Part shown: one piece after another, positions 54,462 through 63,500 of the stretch | How positions within the stretch are numbered: the stretch's first letter is position 1 | Layout of the letters: every line of letters starts with the position of its first letter | DNA from: Opitutia bacterium | GTDB taxonomy: Bacteria; Verrucomicrobiota; Verrucomicrobiia; Opitutales; Opitutaceae | Reading direction: 5' to 3' | Assembly: GCA_016217545.1 (NCBI GenBank) | Contig: JACRHT010000012.1 | Coordinates: forward strand, 1,163,360 to 1,227,359 | Length of the DNA: 64,000 nucleotides | Made by a program: the position numbers and the translations under genes | The notes under the pieces: generated by a model | The model's database searches: none | Seen by the model: the letters and a program-made list of their open reading frames with translations, nothing else | What the model was told of the DNA's origin: nothing

Positions 54462-54760
54462 CATCACGGCAAGGATATCGTAGCACTCCGCATCGAGCCC
54501 TCCACCGCGCGCTGCTAATTCAAGGGCTATTGCGGCCCGCCCGCGCCTACCCGCGCACGCGCAGCTACGTGGAGATGGCGCAGCGCGTCGGCGTGCCGAA
54601 AGCCGCGCGCGCCATCGGCCACGCCAACGGCTCGAACAACGTGGCGCTCGTCATTCCATGCCATCGCGTGATCAACGCCGATGGCTTGCTCTGCGACTAC
54701 GCCGGCGGCCTGTGGCGCAAGCAGCGCCTGCTCGAGCACGAGCGCAAATACCTGCGCTGA
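54462..54760 (+). pseudogene. ada fragment (helix-turn-helix remnant and alkyltransferase end)
   Basis: The plus strand reads KDIVALRIEPSTARC, stop, FKGY, then after an internal deletion of about 450 bp RSYVEMAQRVGVPKAARAIG...VIPCHRVINADG...LRKQRLLEHE-type sequence. It is closely similar to the last 65 residues of the intact Ada, with the acceptor Cys retained but no start and an in-frame TAA. It is a dead copy of the flanking gene of unit 1. Confidence 0.85.
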
Positions 54761-54877
54761 ACAAGTTCAGTCGCTCTGGCTTGTCCCTGCCGGCGTGAGC
54801 CGCGGTCGCCGCACTTCAGCGAGCCTCACCGTTTGCGCGCTTGCCAAGAGCGGCGCGTTGGGGGCAGTCATGCGGCG

Positions 54878-55558
54878 ATGCGAATCCTCGTGCTGGAAGA
54901 CGAGCAACAACTCGCGCGCCACATCGTCAGCGCGCTGACGCGCCACGGACACGTGGCGGCGGCCGAACACGACGGCAACGCCGGCGTGCGGCGCGCGCTC
55001 GCCGATCGCCCGGACCTGATCGTGCTCGATCTGAATCTTCCCGGACTCGACGGCTTCGGCGTGCTGGCACAGACGCGCGAGAGAGGTTGCGTGGCGCGGG
55101 TGCTAATGCTCACCGCGCGCGGCGAGGTGGAGCATCGCGTGGCCGGCCTGCGCGCGGGCGCCGACGACTATCTGGCGAAACCGTTCGCGATGGACGAACT
55201 GCTGGCGCGCATCGAGGCGCTCGGTCGCCGCGGCACGGCGCCGACCGCGGAGGATCTTCTGGCCGTCGAGGACCTGCGGGTCGACGCTCACCGCCGCACC
55301 GTCACGCGGAACGGCGTGCCGATCGAGCTTTCGTCGCGCGAGTTCGATCTGTTGCTCGTGCTCATGCAGGAGCCCGGGCGAGTCTTTTCCCGCGGCGAGA
55401 TCTGCGAGCGCGTCTGGCATCGCGAACACGATTACCACACGCGCACGGTGGAAATTTTCATCGGCCGCCTGCGCAAAAAAATCGATGGCACCGGCCCGGC
55501 GCTCATCCACACCGTGCGCTCGGTGGGCTACACCTTGCGCGCGTCCAACTTCCGATGA
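54878..55558 (+). CDS. OmpR-family response regulator
   Basis: 226 residues. The receiver (about 1-115) has the acidic pair near the start (VLEDEQQ), phospho-Asp in LIVLDLNLPGLDG, LTARGE and KPF. The C-terminal winged helix has LSSREFDLLLVLMQEPGRVFSRGEICERVW and VEIFIGRLRKKID. It is coupled to the kinase gene by an ATGA overlap. Winged-helix regulators bind direct repeats about 10-11 bp apart. It sits just upstream of unit 2. Confidence 0.9.
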   Translation: MRILVLEDEQQLARHIVSALTRHGHVAAAEHDGNAGVRRALADRPDLIVLDLNLPGLDGFGVLAQTRERGCVARVLMLTARGEVEHRVAGLRAGADDYLAKPFAMDELLARIEALGRRGTAPTAEDLLAVEDLRVDAHRRTVTRNGVPIELSSREFDLLLVLMQEPGRVFSRGEICERVWHREHDYHTRTVEIFIGRLRKKIDGTGPALIHTVRSVGYTLRASNFR

Positions 55559-57333
55559 GGCCGGAGAACACCGCGCCGCCGTTCCCGGCGAACACGCCGA
55601 ATCGTCTTCGTTGGCGCCTGCAACTGACGCTCATGGCCGTCGTGTCGGTCGTGACCGTGGTGGTGCTTTGGTTTGCGCAACGGCGCATGGAGGACGCGGT
55701 GGAGCAGGGGGTGATGCGGGAGTTCCAGCATCGTTTCGACGCCTTGCGCGACGTGCAGGAGACGCGGCGGGCGGCGCTCGTCGAGCGGTGTCGTGGCTTG
55801 GTGGAGCGATTACGCGCCTCGTCGGAACGTGACTTGCGGCGCCGGCTTTACGCCCATGGCGTCGAGGTGCTTGGCGATGTGATCGAGCGCGAGGAAGGCA
55901 CCCATGCGACGGCTGGCGCGGAGAAGGAGTTCCACGTCGAGTTCGTGCGTTTTCTCGATCCGAGCGGGCGCCTGATCGAGCCTCCTGCGGGCGCGCCGGT
56001 CGGTCGGTTGACTCCGAGCGAGCAGGAGCAACTGACGTTGCGCGGATTTTCCGGCGTCGATCCGCAACTCGGCTATCTGCTCCGCGAGCGCGCGGACGTC
56101 GACGGGCCGGTTTTCGACGTGATCGCGTTGCCGGTGATGGATGCGCGCGACGGCAGTGTCGTGGCAGTGCTGGCGCTCGGATTCGAGCCGGCGACGCAGG
56201 TGGTGGTCCCGAGCGGGTCGGACGGCGAGACGCTCACCGGACTGTGGACGCAGGGCCGCGTGTTTCAACTCGGCTTGCCGCCGCGCGAGAGCCAAAGCAT
56301 CGCCGATGCGGTGAACGCCACCCTCGCCCGGCAAACCGTGCCCGTGCGTCCGCTGCCCGTGACGGTCAACGGCGCGCCTCGCCTGCTGTTGATGCAGTGC
56401 CTGAACGTCGGCTCGGCTTACCCGTTGGCTTACGAAGTGGGTGTCTACTCGCTGGAGAAATTGCAGGCGCAACGGCGGCGTTTGCGCGGACAGGTGCTCG
56501 GCACGGGCGGCGTCGTGTTGCTGCTCGCCATGGGCATCAGTCACCTCATGGCCGTGCGCTTCGCGCGACCGATGGAGGAGCTGGTGCAGGTGTCGGCGGA
56601 GAACCGCGCGCGCCGCCGGCATGCGGAGCAGGCGCTGGCGCTCACGACCGAGGGGCTGCGCCGTGCGGCGCGTTTTTCCGCGGACGCCTCGCACCAGTTG
56701 AAGACGCCCGTCGCCGTGCTCCGTTCAGGGTTGGAGGAACTGCGCGCGAAGGAGCGGTTGTCGAAGCGCGCGACGCACGAGGTGCACGCGCTCATCGAGC
56801 AGACGGCGCGGTTGTCGTCGCTGATCGACGACTTGCTGCTCCTGTCGCGCATGGATGCCGGCCGGCTCGAGTTGCAGCTCGGCGTCGTCGATCTCGTGCG
56901 TCTCGTCGACGGCGTGCTCGACGACCGCAGCGTGCGCCCCGATCCATTCGAGCTGCAGGTGAAGGTCGATTTGCCCGCGCGGCTGCCGGTGCGCGGGGAC
57001 GCTCGCTACCTGACGCTCGCGATCGAGAACCTCGTCGAGAACGCGGCGAAATACAACCGGCCCGGCGGCGAGATCAGTCTGCGCGCGGCGCGGCGCGATG
57101 CGTGGGTCGAACTCACGATTGCCAACACCGCGCACCAGCCGATCCCGCTCGCGGACCAAGCGCGCATATTCGACCGCTTCAGCCGCGGCAACGTGGGCGA
57201 AAACATCCCGGGCTACGGCCTCGGACTGAATCTCGCGCGCGAACTCGCGCGCTTGCACCACGGCGACATTGAGCTGCTGCGCTCCGACGCGGAGTTGACC
57301 GCGTTCGTGGTGCGCTTGGTCGCGGCCGACTGA
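55555..57333 (+). CDS. sensor histidine kinase
   Basis: 592 residues. Two transmembrane helices (about 22-41 and 325-343) enclose a large periplasmic sensor domain of about 280 residues with no family I recognise. The cytoplasmic part has HisKA with phospho-His in FSADASHQLKTPVAVLRSGLEEL, the N box NLVENAAKYNRPGG and G2-like GYGLGLNLARELARLHHGD. The kinase pairs with the preceding OmpR regulator. The cluster position suggests it senses an envelope signal relevant to unit 2 (inference). Confidence 0.9.
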   Translation: MRPENTAPPFPANTPNRLRWRLQLTLMAVVSVVTVVVLWFAQRRMEDAVEQGVMREFQHRFDALRDVQETRRAALVERCRGLVERLRASSERDLRRRLYAHGVEVLGDVIEREEGTHATAGAEKEFHVEFVRFLDPSGRLIEPPAGAPVGRLTPSEQEQLTLRGFSGVDPQLGYLLRERADVDGPVFDVIALPVMDARDGSVVAVLALGFEPATQVVVPSGSDGETLTGLWTQGRVFQLGLPPRESQSIADAVNATLARQTVPVRPLPVTVNGAPRLLLMQCLNVGSAYPLAYEVGVYSLEKLQAQRRRLRGQVLGTGGVVLLLAMGISHLMAVRFARPMEELVQVSAENRARRRHAEQALALTTEGLRRAARFSADASHQLKTPVAVLRSGLEELRAKERLSKRATHEVHALIEQTARLSSLIDDLLLLSRMDAGRLELQLGVVDLVRLVDGVLDDRSVRPDPFELQVKVDLPARLPVRGDARYLTLAIENLVENAAKYNRPGGEISLRAARRDAWVELTIANTAHQPIPLADQARIFDRFSRGNVGENIPGYGLGLNLARELARLHHGDIELLRSDAELTAFVVRLVAAD

Positions 57334-57390
57334 GCGGGTGCGGGCCGCTCTCCCGATTGCGGCCCGGGGAACACCCTTCGGGGAAATTGT

Positions 57391-57406
57391 ATCCCCTAGG
57401 TTACCT
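57391..57406. promoter_or_regulatory. GTAAC-like half-palindrome upstream of DUF3570 copy 2
   Basis: GTATCCCCTAGGTTAC keeps the 16-bp, N6 layout of the sites at 47611 and 51358 with one changed half-site position. It lies 207 bp before the DUF3570-2 start in a 280-bp gene-free region (57334-57613). An overlapping GGGG-N9-CCCC inverted repeat precedes it. Confidence 0.35.
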
Positions 57407-57613
57407 TAATCTGGTTGGCTCGCCATGGCCGGAAATTAAGTCCGCATGCGTTCCCCCCTCTCAGGGCCGAACGGCATGATCTTCTTCTCCACATTTCCCG
57501 CCCCCCGCCGTCGCGCGGACATGGTTCGTTCGAACCAGAGCGCGATCGCGCTCGTCCCGCAGTCGCACGAAAGCGAAGCACGCCGCCGCGGTAACGCCTC
57601 CTCTCCGCTTCCC

Positions 57614-58774
57614 ATGACGCACCCACAACGCCCCGTTTTCGCTCCGGCCTTGCTCGTGGCCGGCGTGATCTTCCTCCTGCAGCCGCGCACCGCGCGAGCG
57701 GAGTCGACCATCACCTATAAATACGAGGACTATCGCGAGTCCGCCGGCCGCGTGGGCGTGCAGGCGCAATACGGCCTCATCGAGCATTCGTTGAGCACCG
57801 ACGCGAAGCTGAAGCTCACCGGCGTCATCGACTCCATCGCCGGCGCGACGCCCACGGGCGAGGCGCCGCTCACGCCCGGCGGCGATGTGCCGCTCACGCA
57901 AATGCACGATCGACGCAAGGCCTGGACCGCCGATTACTCGCACCAACTCGGCCGCGTGAATGTCGGTGTCGGTTTCGCCAATTCGCGCGAGAGCGACTAC
58001 GTCTCGAACGGAGCGTCGCTGAACACGCTCACCGACTTCAACGACAAGAACACGTCGCTGCTCCTCGGCTTCAGCGCGACCGACGACACCGTGCGCGTTT
58101 TCTACCAGACGGATCGCGTGAAGAAGCGTGCATGGGACGCGGTCATCGGCGTCAACCAGCTGCTCAACCCGCAGACCTCCGTTTCGCTGAACTTCAGCTT
58201 CGGCCACATCAGCGGCTACCAGAGCGATCCCTACAAGATCATCACGAAGAACACCGAACTGCTGCCCGGCCTCGTGTTGCCCCTGACGTTCCCTGAGAAC
58301 CGTCCCGACACCCGCAACAAGTGGATCGTCTTCGCGAGCGTGAACCACGCCGTCGAGGCCGCCAACGGCGCCATCGACGCGAGCTACCGCCTGTATCACG
58401 ACTCCTTCGGCACCACGAGTCACACGCTCACCGCGGCCTGGCTGCAGAAGCTCGGTGCGCACGTCGTGCTGATCCCCAGCGTGCGCCTCTACCAGCAAGG
58501 CCAGGCCGATTTCTATCACGTGACGCTGACCGGCACCGACATCGTGCCGGGCGACCTGCCGAACCCCGCCGGCCCGTTCTTCTCCGCGGATTACCGTCTC
58601 TCGAAACTGCGCAGCGTGAACTACGGCCTGAAACTCGTGTGGAATCCCACGGAGCACGTGCACCTCGACGTCGCAGTGGACCGCTACGACATGTCCGGCC
58701 GCGACGGCATCACGTCGGCCAGCGCGTATCCCGATGCCAACATCGTGACCGCCGGCATCAGCTACACTTGGTAG
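57614..58774 (+). CDS. DUF3570 outer-membrane protein, copy 2
   Basis: 386 residues. A signal peptide (about 1-29, ending TARA) leads to STITYKYEDYRESAGR and a beta-rich protein that ends TAGISYTW. It is a clear paralogue of copy 1 throughout (for example ANSRESDYVSNG, FYHD/LYHDSFGT.SHT, YDMSGRDGIT). D73-T79 reads D-S-I-A-G-A-T followed by P-T-G, the candidate flavin site, in the same alignment position as in copy 1. An upstream open extension to 57446 lacks signal character. Confidence 0.85.
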   Translation: MTHPQRPVFAPALLVAGVIFLLQPRTARAESTITYKYEDYRESAGRVGVQAQYGLIEHSLSTDAKLKLTGVIDSIAGATPTGEAPLTPGGDVPLTQMHDRRKAWTADYSHQLGRVNVGVGFANSRESDYVSNGASLNTLTDFNDKNTSLLLGFSATDDTVRVFYQTDRVKKRAWDAVIGVNQLLNPQTSVSLNFSFGHISGYQSDPYKIITKNTELLPGLVLPLTFPENRPDTRNKWIVFASVNHAVEAANGAIDASYRLYHDSFGTTSHTLTAAWLQKLGAHVVLIPSVRLYQQGQADFYHVTLTGTDIVPGDLPNPAGPFFSADYRLSKLRSVNYGLKLVWNPTEHVHLDVAVDRYDMSGRDGITSASAYPDANIVTAGISYTW

Positions 58775-58793
58775 TCCGTCCCGCGCTCCCACC

Positions 58794-59777
58794 GTGCCCG
58801 CTGCCGCCACTCGTCCGTCCGACTCGCTGCCACCGCCCACACCGGCGGATCGCGCGGCGCCGTTGCGTCGCATGGTGTTTCGCGCGCTCGGCACGAATTG
58901 CGAGGTGCGTTACGGCGCGCCAGACCTCGGTGCGGCGGTGCAGTTCGAGCACGATTTGCGGGCGTGGGTCGAGCGCTTCGAGGCGCGCTACTCGCGCTTT
59001 CGCCCCACGAGCCTGGTTTCGCGCATCAACGCGGCGGCCGGCTCCTGGGTGACGATCGACGAGGAGATGGACGAGATGCTCGGCATCTGCGCGTCGTTGC
59101 ACGCAATCACCGGCGGCACTCTCGATGCGACGGCCGGTCCGTTGCTGCAACTCTGGGATTATCGCTGCCCGCCGTCGCAGTTGCCCACGCCGTCGTGCGT
59201 CGCCGCCGTGCGCGAACTGGTTGGCTGGCCGCGCGTGGAGCGCATGCCGGGCCGCGTGCGCTTGCGGGTGGGCATGTCGCTCGACTTCGGCGGGTGGGGC
59301 AAGGAATGGGCCGTCGATGCCGTCGCCCAGCTCGCGCGACGCGCCGGCGTGAACGACGCGCTGATCGATTTTGGCCACGACATCCGCGCGCTCGGCGCGC
59401 CGCCGGGACGTCCCGCGTGGCACATCGGCCTCGAGAATCCCGCCGTGCCCGGCCGGCACAACGGCAGCATTGCCGTCTCCGGCAGCAAGGGCGTCGCCTC
59501 GTCGGGCGACTACCTCCGCCAGTTCACTTTCGCCGGCCGTCGCTACGGCCACATCGTCGATCCGCGCGACGGCTACCCGGTCTCGCACGGTTTGCAACAG
59601 GTCACTGTCGTCGCGGAAAACTGCTTCCTCGCCGGCGTGTTGTCGACGACGGCCTTCGTGCTCGGCCCGCAGCTCGGGCTGGAGTTCATCCAGCGTTTCC
59701 CTGGCGCCGAGGGGCTGCTCGTCACCGAAAATGGCCGCGCCCAGACGCGCGGTTTCTGGAATTATGTCGTCACGTAA
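58794..59777 (+). CDS. apbE: ApbE-family FAD:protein FMN transferase, copy 2
   Basis: 327 residues from a GTG. The same motifs occur as in copy 1: RYSRFRPTSLVSRINAAAG, MSLDFGGWGKEWAVDAVAQL, ALIDFGHDIRALG, GVASSGDYLRQF and HIVDPRDGYPV. The Thr after the Asp-Pro-Arg in copy 1 (DPRTG) is Asp here (DPRDG). No signal peptide is visible at the Pro/Ala-rich N-terminus. It follows DUF3570-2 by 19 bp and overlaps tlpA-2. Confidence 0.9.
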   Translation: MPAAATRPSDSLPPPTPADRAAPLRRMVFRALGTNCEVRYGAPDLGAAVQFEHDLRAWVERFEARYSRFRPTSLVSRINAAAGSWVTIDEEMDEMLGICASLHAITGGTLDATAGPLLQLWDYRCPPSQLPTPSCVAAVRELVGWPRVERMPGRVRLRVGMSLDFGGWGKEWAVDAVAQLARRAGVNDALIDFGHDIRALGAPPGRPAWHIGLENPAVPGRHNGSIAVSGSKGVASSGDYLRQFTFAGRRYGHIVDPRDGYPVSHGLQQVTVVAENCFLAGVLSTTAFVLGPQLGLEFIQRFPGAEGLLVTENGRAQTRGFWNYVVT

Positions 59778-60276
59778 ACTCCTCGCTCTTTTCGCCGCCG
59801 GACTGCTGTTCGCTGCGGCTTTCTCGTTCGCGCGGGCCGAACTCGCGCGGGGCGCCGTGTTCCCGAGCCTCGCCGACGCGCAACTCGAGGGTGCGTTGCC
59901 CGAAACGCAGGGCCGCGTGGTGCTCGTGGATTTCTGGGCCTCGTGGTGCGCGCCGTGCAAGGCGTCGTTCCCCGCGCTCGGCCAGCTGCACGCCGACTAC
60001 GGCCCGCGCGGCGTCACGATCCTCGGCGTGAGCGAGGACGACAAGGCGAAGGACTACGCCGCGTTCCTCAAGAAATACGCGCCGCCCTTCGCCACCGTGC
60101 GCGACGCTGCGCACAAGCTCGCCGGCGCCGTCAAGGTGCCCGCGATGCCCACCACCGTCGTCGTCGGCCGCGACGGTCGCGTGCGCGCGATATTCACCGG
60201 TTACCACGGCGAAGAGACCGAAAAATCCATCCGCGCCGCCCTCGACCAGGCCCTCGCCGAATCCCCCGCTTCATGA
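59764..60276 (+). CDS. TlpA-like periplasmic thioredoxin, copy 2
   Basis: 170 residues. A clear signal peptide (MSSRKLLALFAAGLLFAAAFSFARA) precedes a thioredoxin domain with DFWASWCAPCKASFPALG and cis-Pro loop PAMPTTVVVGRDG. It overlaps apbE-2 by 14 bp and the DUF4266-2 start by ATGA, exactly as in unit 1. Confidence 0.88.
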   Translation: MSSRKLLALFAAGLLFAAAFSFARAELARGAVFPSLADAQLEGALPETQGRVVLVDFWASWCAPCKASFPALGQLHADYGPRGVTILGVSEDDKAKDYAAFLKKYAPPFATVRDAAHKLAGAVKVPAMPTTVVVGRDGRVRAIFTGYHGEETEKSIRAALDQALAESPAS

Positions 60277-60512
60277 AAAACTCGCCCTTCCTCCGCCTGG
60301 CTCTCGCTGCCGCCGCGCTCGCCACGGCGCTGCTCGGCAGCGGCTGTTCCTCCGCTCGCGTGCAACCTTGGGAGCGCGCAACACTCGCCGATTACACGAT
60401 GCGCCCCGATCGCGATCCGCTTCAGAACGCGATGACCGAGCACATCTATTTCTCGCGCGAAGCCTCTTCCGGCGGTCGCGGCGTCGGTGGCAGCGGCTGC
60501 GGCTGCAACTGA
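60273..60512 (+). CDS. DUF4266 lipoprotein, copy 2
   Basis: 79 residues. Signal peptide and lipobox GSGC, then QPWERATLADYTMRPDRDPLQNAMTEHIYFSREASSGGRGVGGSGCGCN-type sequence (the last residues are GSGCGCN, as in copy 1). The YTMR.DRDPL, EH.YFSREA and GCGCN blocks are conserved between the copies. It probably sits in the outer membrane with its Cys tail free. Confidence 0.85.
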   Translation: MKNSPFLRLALAAAALATALLGSGCSSARVQPWERATLADYTMRPDRDPLQNAMTEHIYFSREASSGGRGVGGSGCGCN

Positions 60513-60578
60513 GCCGTCCGCCTTTTTCCCTTCAACGGTCAACCTGTCTGGTCCCGCGCTGCGGGATCGTGCCCTGTC

Positions 60579-63500
60579 ATGTCTTCATTCGTCCTTTCTC
60601 TGGTTTGGAAATTTCGCCGCGTTCAACTTCCGGCGCTCGCGCTGATCGCGCTGCTCCAGCGCACTCCGATCGTGCGGTTGCTGCTCTGCGCGGAGTCCGT
60701 CGTGGTTCGCGGCTCGCTCGGCCAGGTGCTGCGCTCCACCGCGCTCGTCGCGACCGCCGTCGGCGCCGTCGACACGCTGGCGGGCGCCACGACGTTCAGT
60801 GCCACGCCGGCCAGCCCGGCTTCGGCGACGACCGGCGCGGCGTTTCAAGCGGCGTTCGCCGTCACCGGCGCGCCGTCGACCGTGAAATCCTACACGATCT
60901 CGAACCTGCCTCCGGGCCTGAGTGTGACCGGCGCGACGGCGAGCGGAGCGGATCTCCTCCTCAACGCGAGCAACGGCACGATCTCGGGCACCCCGACGAC
61001 TGCCGGCAACTACGCCGTGTCGATCAAGGCCTGGGAAAAGGTGAGCGCCACCGGCAAGAGCGTTTCCTACAGCTACACGATCAATGTCACCGGCGGCGTC
61101 GTGGTCACCGCCCCGTCGATCACGACTCAACCCTCGAGCCAAACCGTGACGGCAGGCGGAGGCGCGAATTTCGCCGTCACCGCATCAGGCACCGATCCGC
61201 TCGCTTACCAATGGAGAAAGGACGGTGCTGCAATCTCCGGCGCCGCCTCCGCGACTTACTCGATCGCCTCGACGACGACCGCCGACGCCGGCACCTACAC
61301 GGTGGTCGTGAGCAACTCCGCCGGCAGCGTTACCTCGAACGGTGCCACGCTCACCGTGAACGCTGCCGCCAGCGCGCCATCGATCACCACACAACCCTCG
61401 AACCAGAGTGCCACGACCGGCGGCTCCGTGTCGTTCTCGGTGACGGCCAGCGGCACGGCGCCACTCAGTTATCAGTGGCGCAAGGACGGCGCCAACCTCC
61501 CCGGCGCGACTTCGTCCACTTACTCGATCGCATCCGTCACGAGCGGCGATGCGGGCACCTACAGCGTCGTCGTTTCCAACTCCGTCGGCAACGCCACGTC
61601 GAACGGCGCGACGCTCACCGTCACCGCCAGCGCCGTCGCTCCGACGATCGCGACACAACCCGCCTCGCAAACCGTGAACACCGGCGCGTCGGTCACGTTC
61701 AGCGTCACCGCGTCCGGGACGGCGCCGCTGAGTTACCAATGGCGCAAAGACGGCGCTGCGATCGCCGGCGCCGTCTCCGCGAGTTTCACGATCGCCTCGG
61801 CGGCCACCAGCGACGCCGGCGCCTACACCGTCGTCGCGACGAACTCCGCCGGCTCCGCGACTTCGAACAGCGCCACGCTGACGGTCAACACCGCCAACAC
61901 GGCCACGGCGCCGTCGATCACGACGCAGCCCGCCGCGCAAACCGTCAACGTCGGCGCGTCCGTCTCGTTCATCGTCGCCGCCTCCGGCACGGCCCCGCTC
62001 AGCTACGAGTGGCGCAAAGACGGCGCCACGATCGCGGGCGCCACGTCTTCGACCTTCACGATCGCTGCGGCGGCGAACGGCGACGCCGGCACCTACAGCG
62101 TCGTCGTGAGCAACTCCGCCGGCAGTGCGACCTCGAACGGCGCGACGCTCACCGTCAACAGCACGAGCACCGCCACCGCTCCGTCGATCACCACGCAGCC
62201 GGCGAGCGTCACCGTTTCGACGGGCCAATCCGCCACATTCTCGGTCGCTGCGACCGGCACGGCGCCGTTGAGTTACCAATGGCGCAAAGACGGTGCCGCC
62301 ATCGCGGGCGCCACCAGCGCGAGCTACACCATCGCAGCCGTGACGAGCAATGACGCCGGCGCCTACAGCGTCGTCGTCTCAAACTCGGCCGGCACGGCCA
62401 CGTCGAACTCCGCCACGCTCGCGTTCGCGTCCACCGCGAGCATCTTCCCGCACCTCACGGCGCTCGCCTTCGACGGCGCAGGCCGGCTCTACGCGACCGA
62501 CTCGACCAACGACACCATTCGGCGCATCGCCGCGGACGGCACGGTCTACCTGGTCGCTGGTTCCACGGGCAACGCCGGCTCGTCCAACGGCAGCGGTGCC
62601 GCCGCGCTTTTCAATCAACCCGGTGGCCTCGTCGCCACGAACGACGGCATCCTCTATGTCGCCGACACGGCCAACGCGGTCATCCGCCGCATCGCGACCG
62701 ACGGTTCCGTGACGACCTTTGCCGGTAACTCCGCTCTCCGCGGCAACACCAATGGCAACGGCACCGCGGCGACCTTCTCCGCGCCGACGGGCATCGCCCT
62801 CGATTCTTCGGGCAATCTCTACGTTGCCGACGCCACGAACCACACGATCCGCAAGATCACGTCCGCCGGCGCCGTCACGACCTACGCGGGCCAGCCCGGC
62901 ACCGCTGGCTCCGCCAACGGCAGCGCCGCCTCGGCAAAGTTCAACCACCCGGCGGCCGTTGCGGTGGATGGGGCGGGCAACGTTTACGTGGCCGACACGA
63001 ACAACAACACGATCCGCAAGATCAGCGCCGCGGGCAATGTCACCACGCTCGCCGGCGTCTCCGGTGTCAGTGGCGCCGCCGATGGCCGCGGTGCCGACGC
63101 GCTCTTCAATCAACCGCAGGGCCTCGCGATCGACGCCGCCGGCAATCTCCACGTCGCGGACACCGGCAACTCCTCCGTCCGTCGCATCACGCCCGCCGGC
63201 GTCGTGACGACCATCGCCGGTCTCTCGACGATCTCGCGCGAAAGCGACGACGAAGACGACGATCCGAAGAAGTCCGCGAACAACTCGGCGTTGTTCAACC
63301 ACCCGTTGGCCGTCGCGATCAGCCCGAGTGGAATGCTCTACGTCGGCGACACCGGCGCGGGCGCTGTCCGCACGGTCGCCGCCGACGGAACCGTCACGAC
63401 CCTCGCGCTCACGCTCGGCCAATCGTCTGGCGGATCGACCACCGGCGGCGCGTCCAGTGGCAACCCCAGCGGCACGTCGTCGGGCGGCACTTCCGGGAGT

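Noticed and set aside
57446..57613. Upstream extension of DUF3570 copy 2
   Set aside because: The ATG at 57614 gives a normal signal peptide; the extension would bury it.
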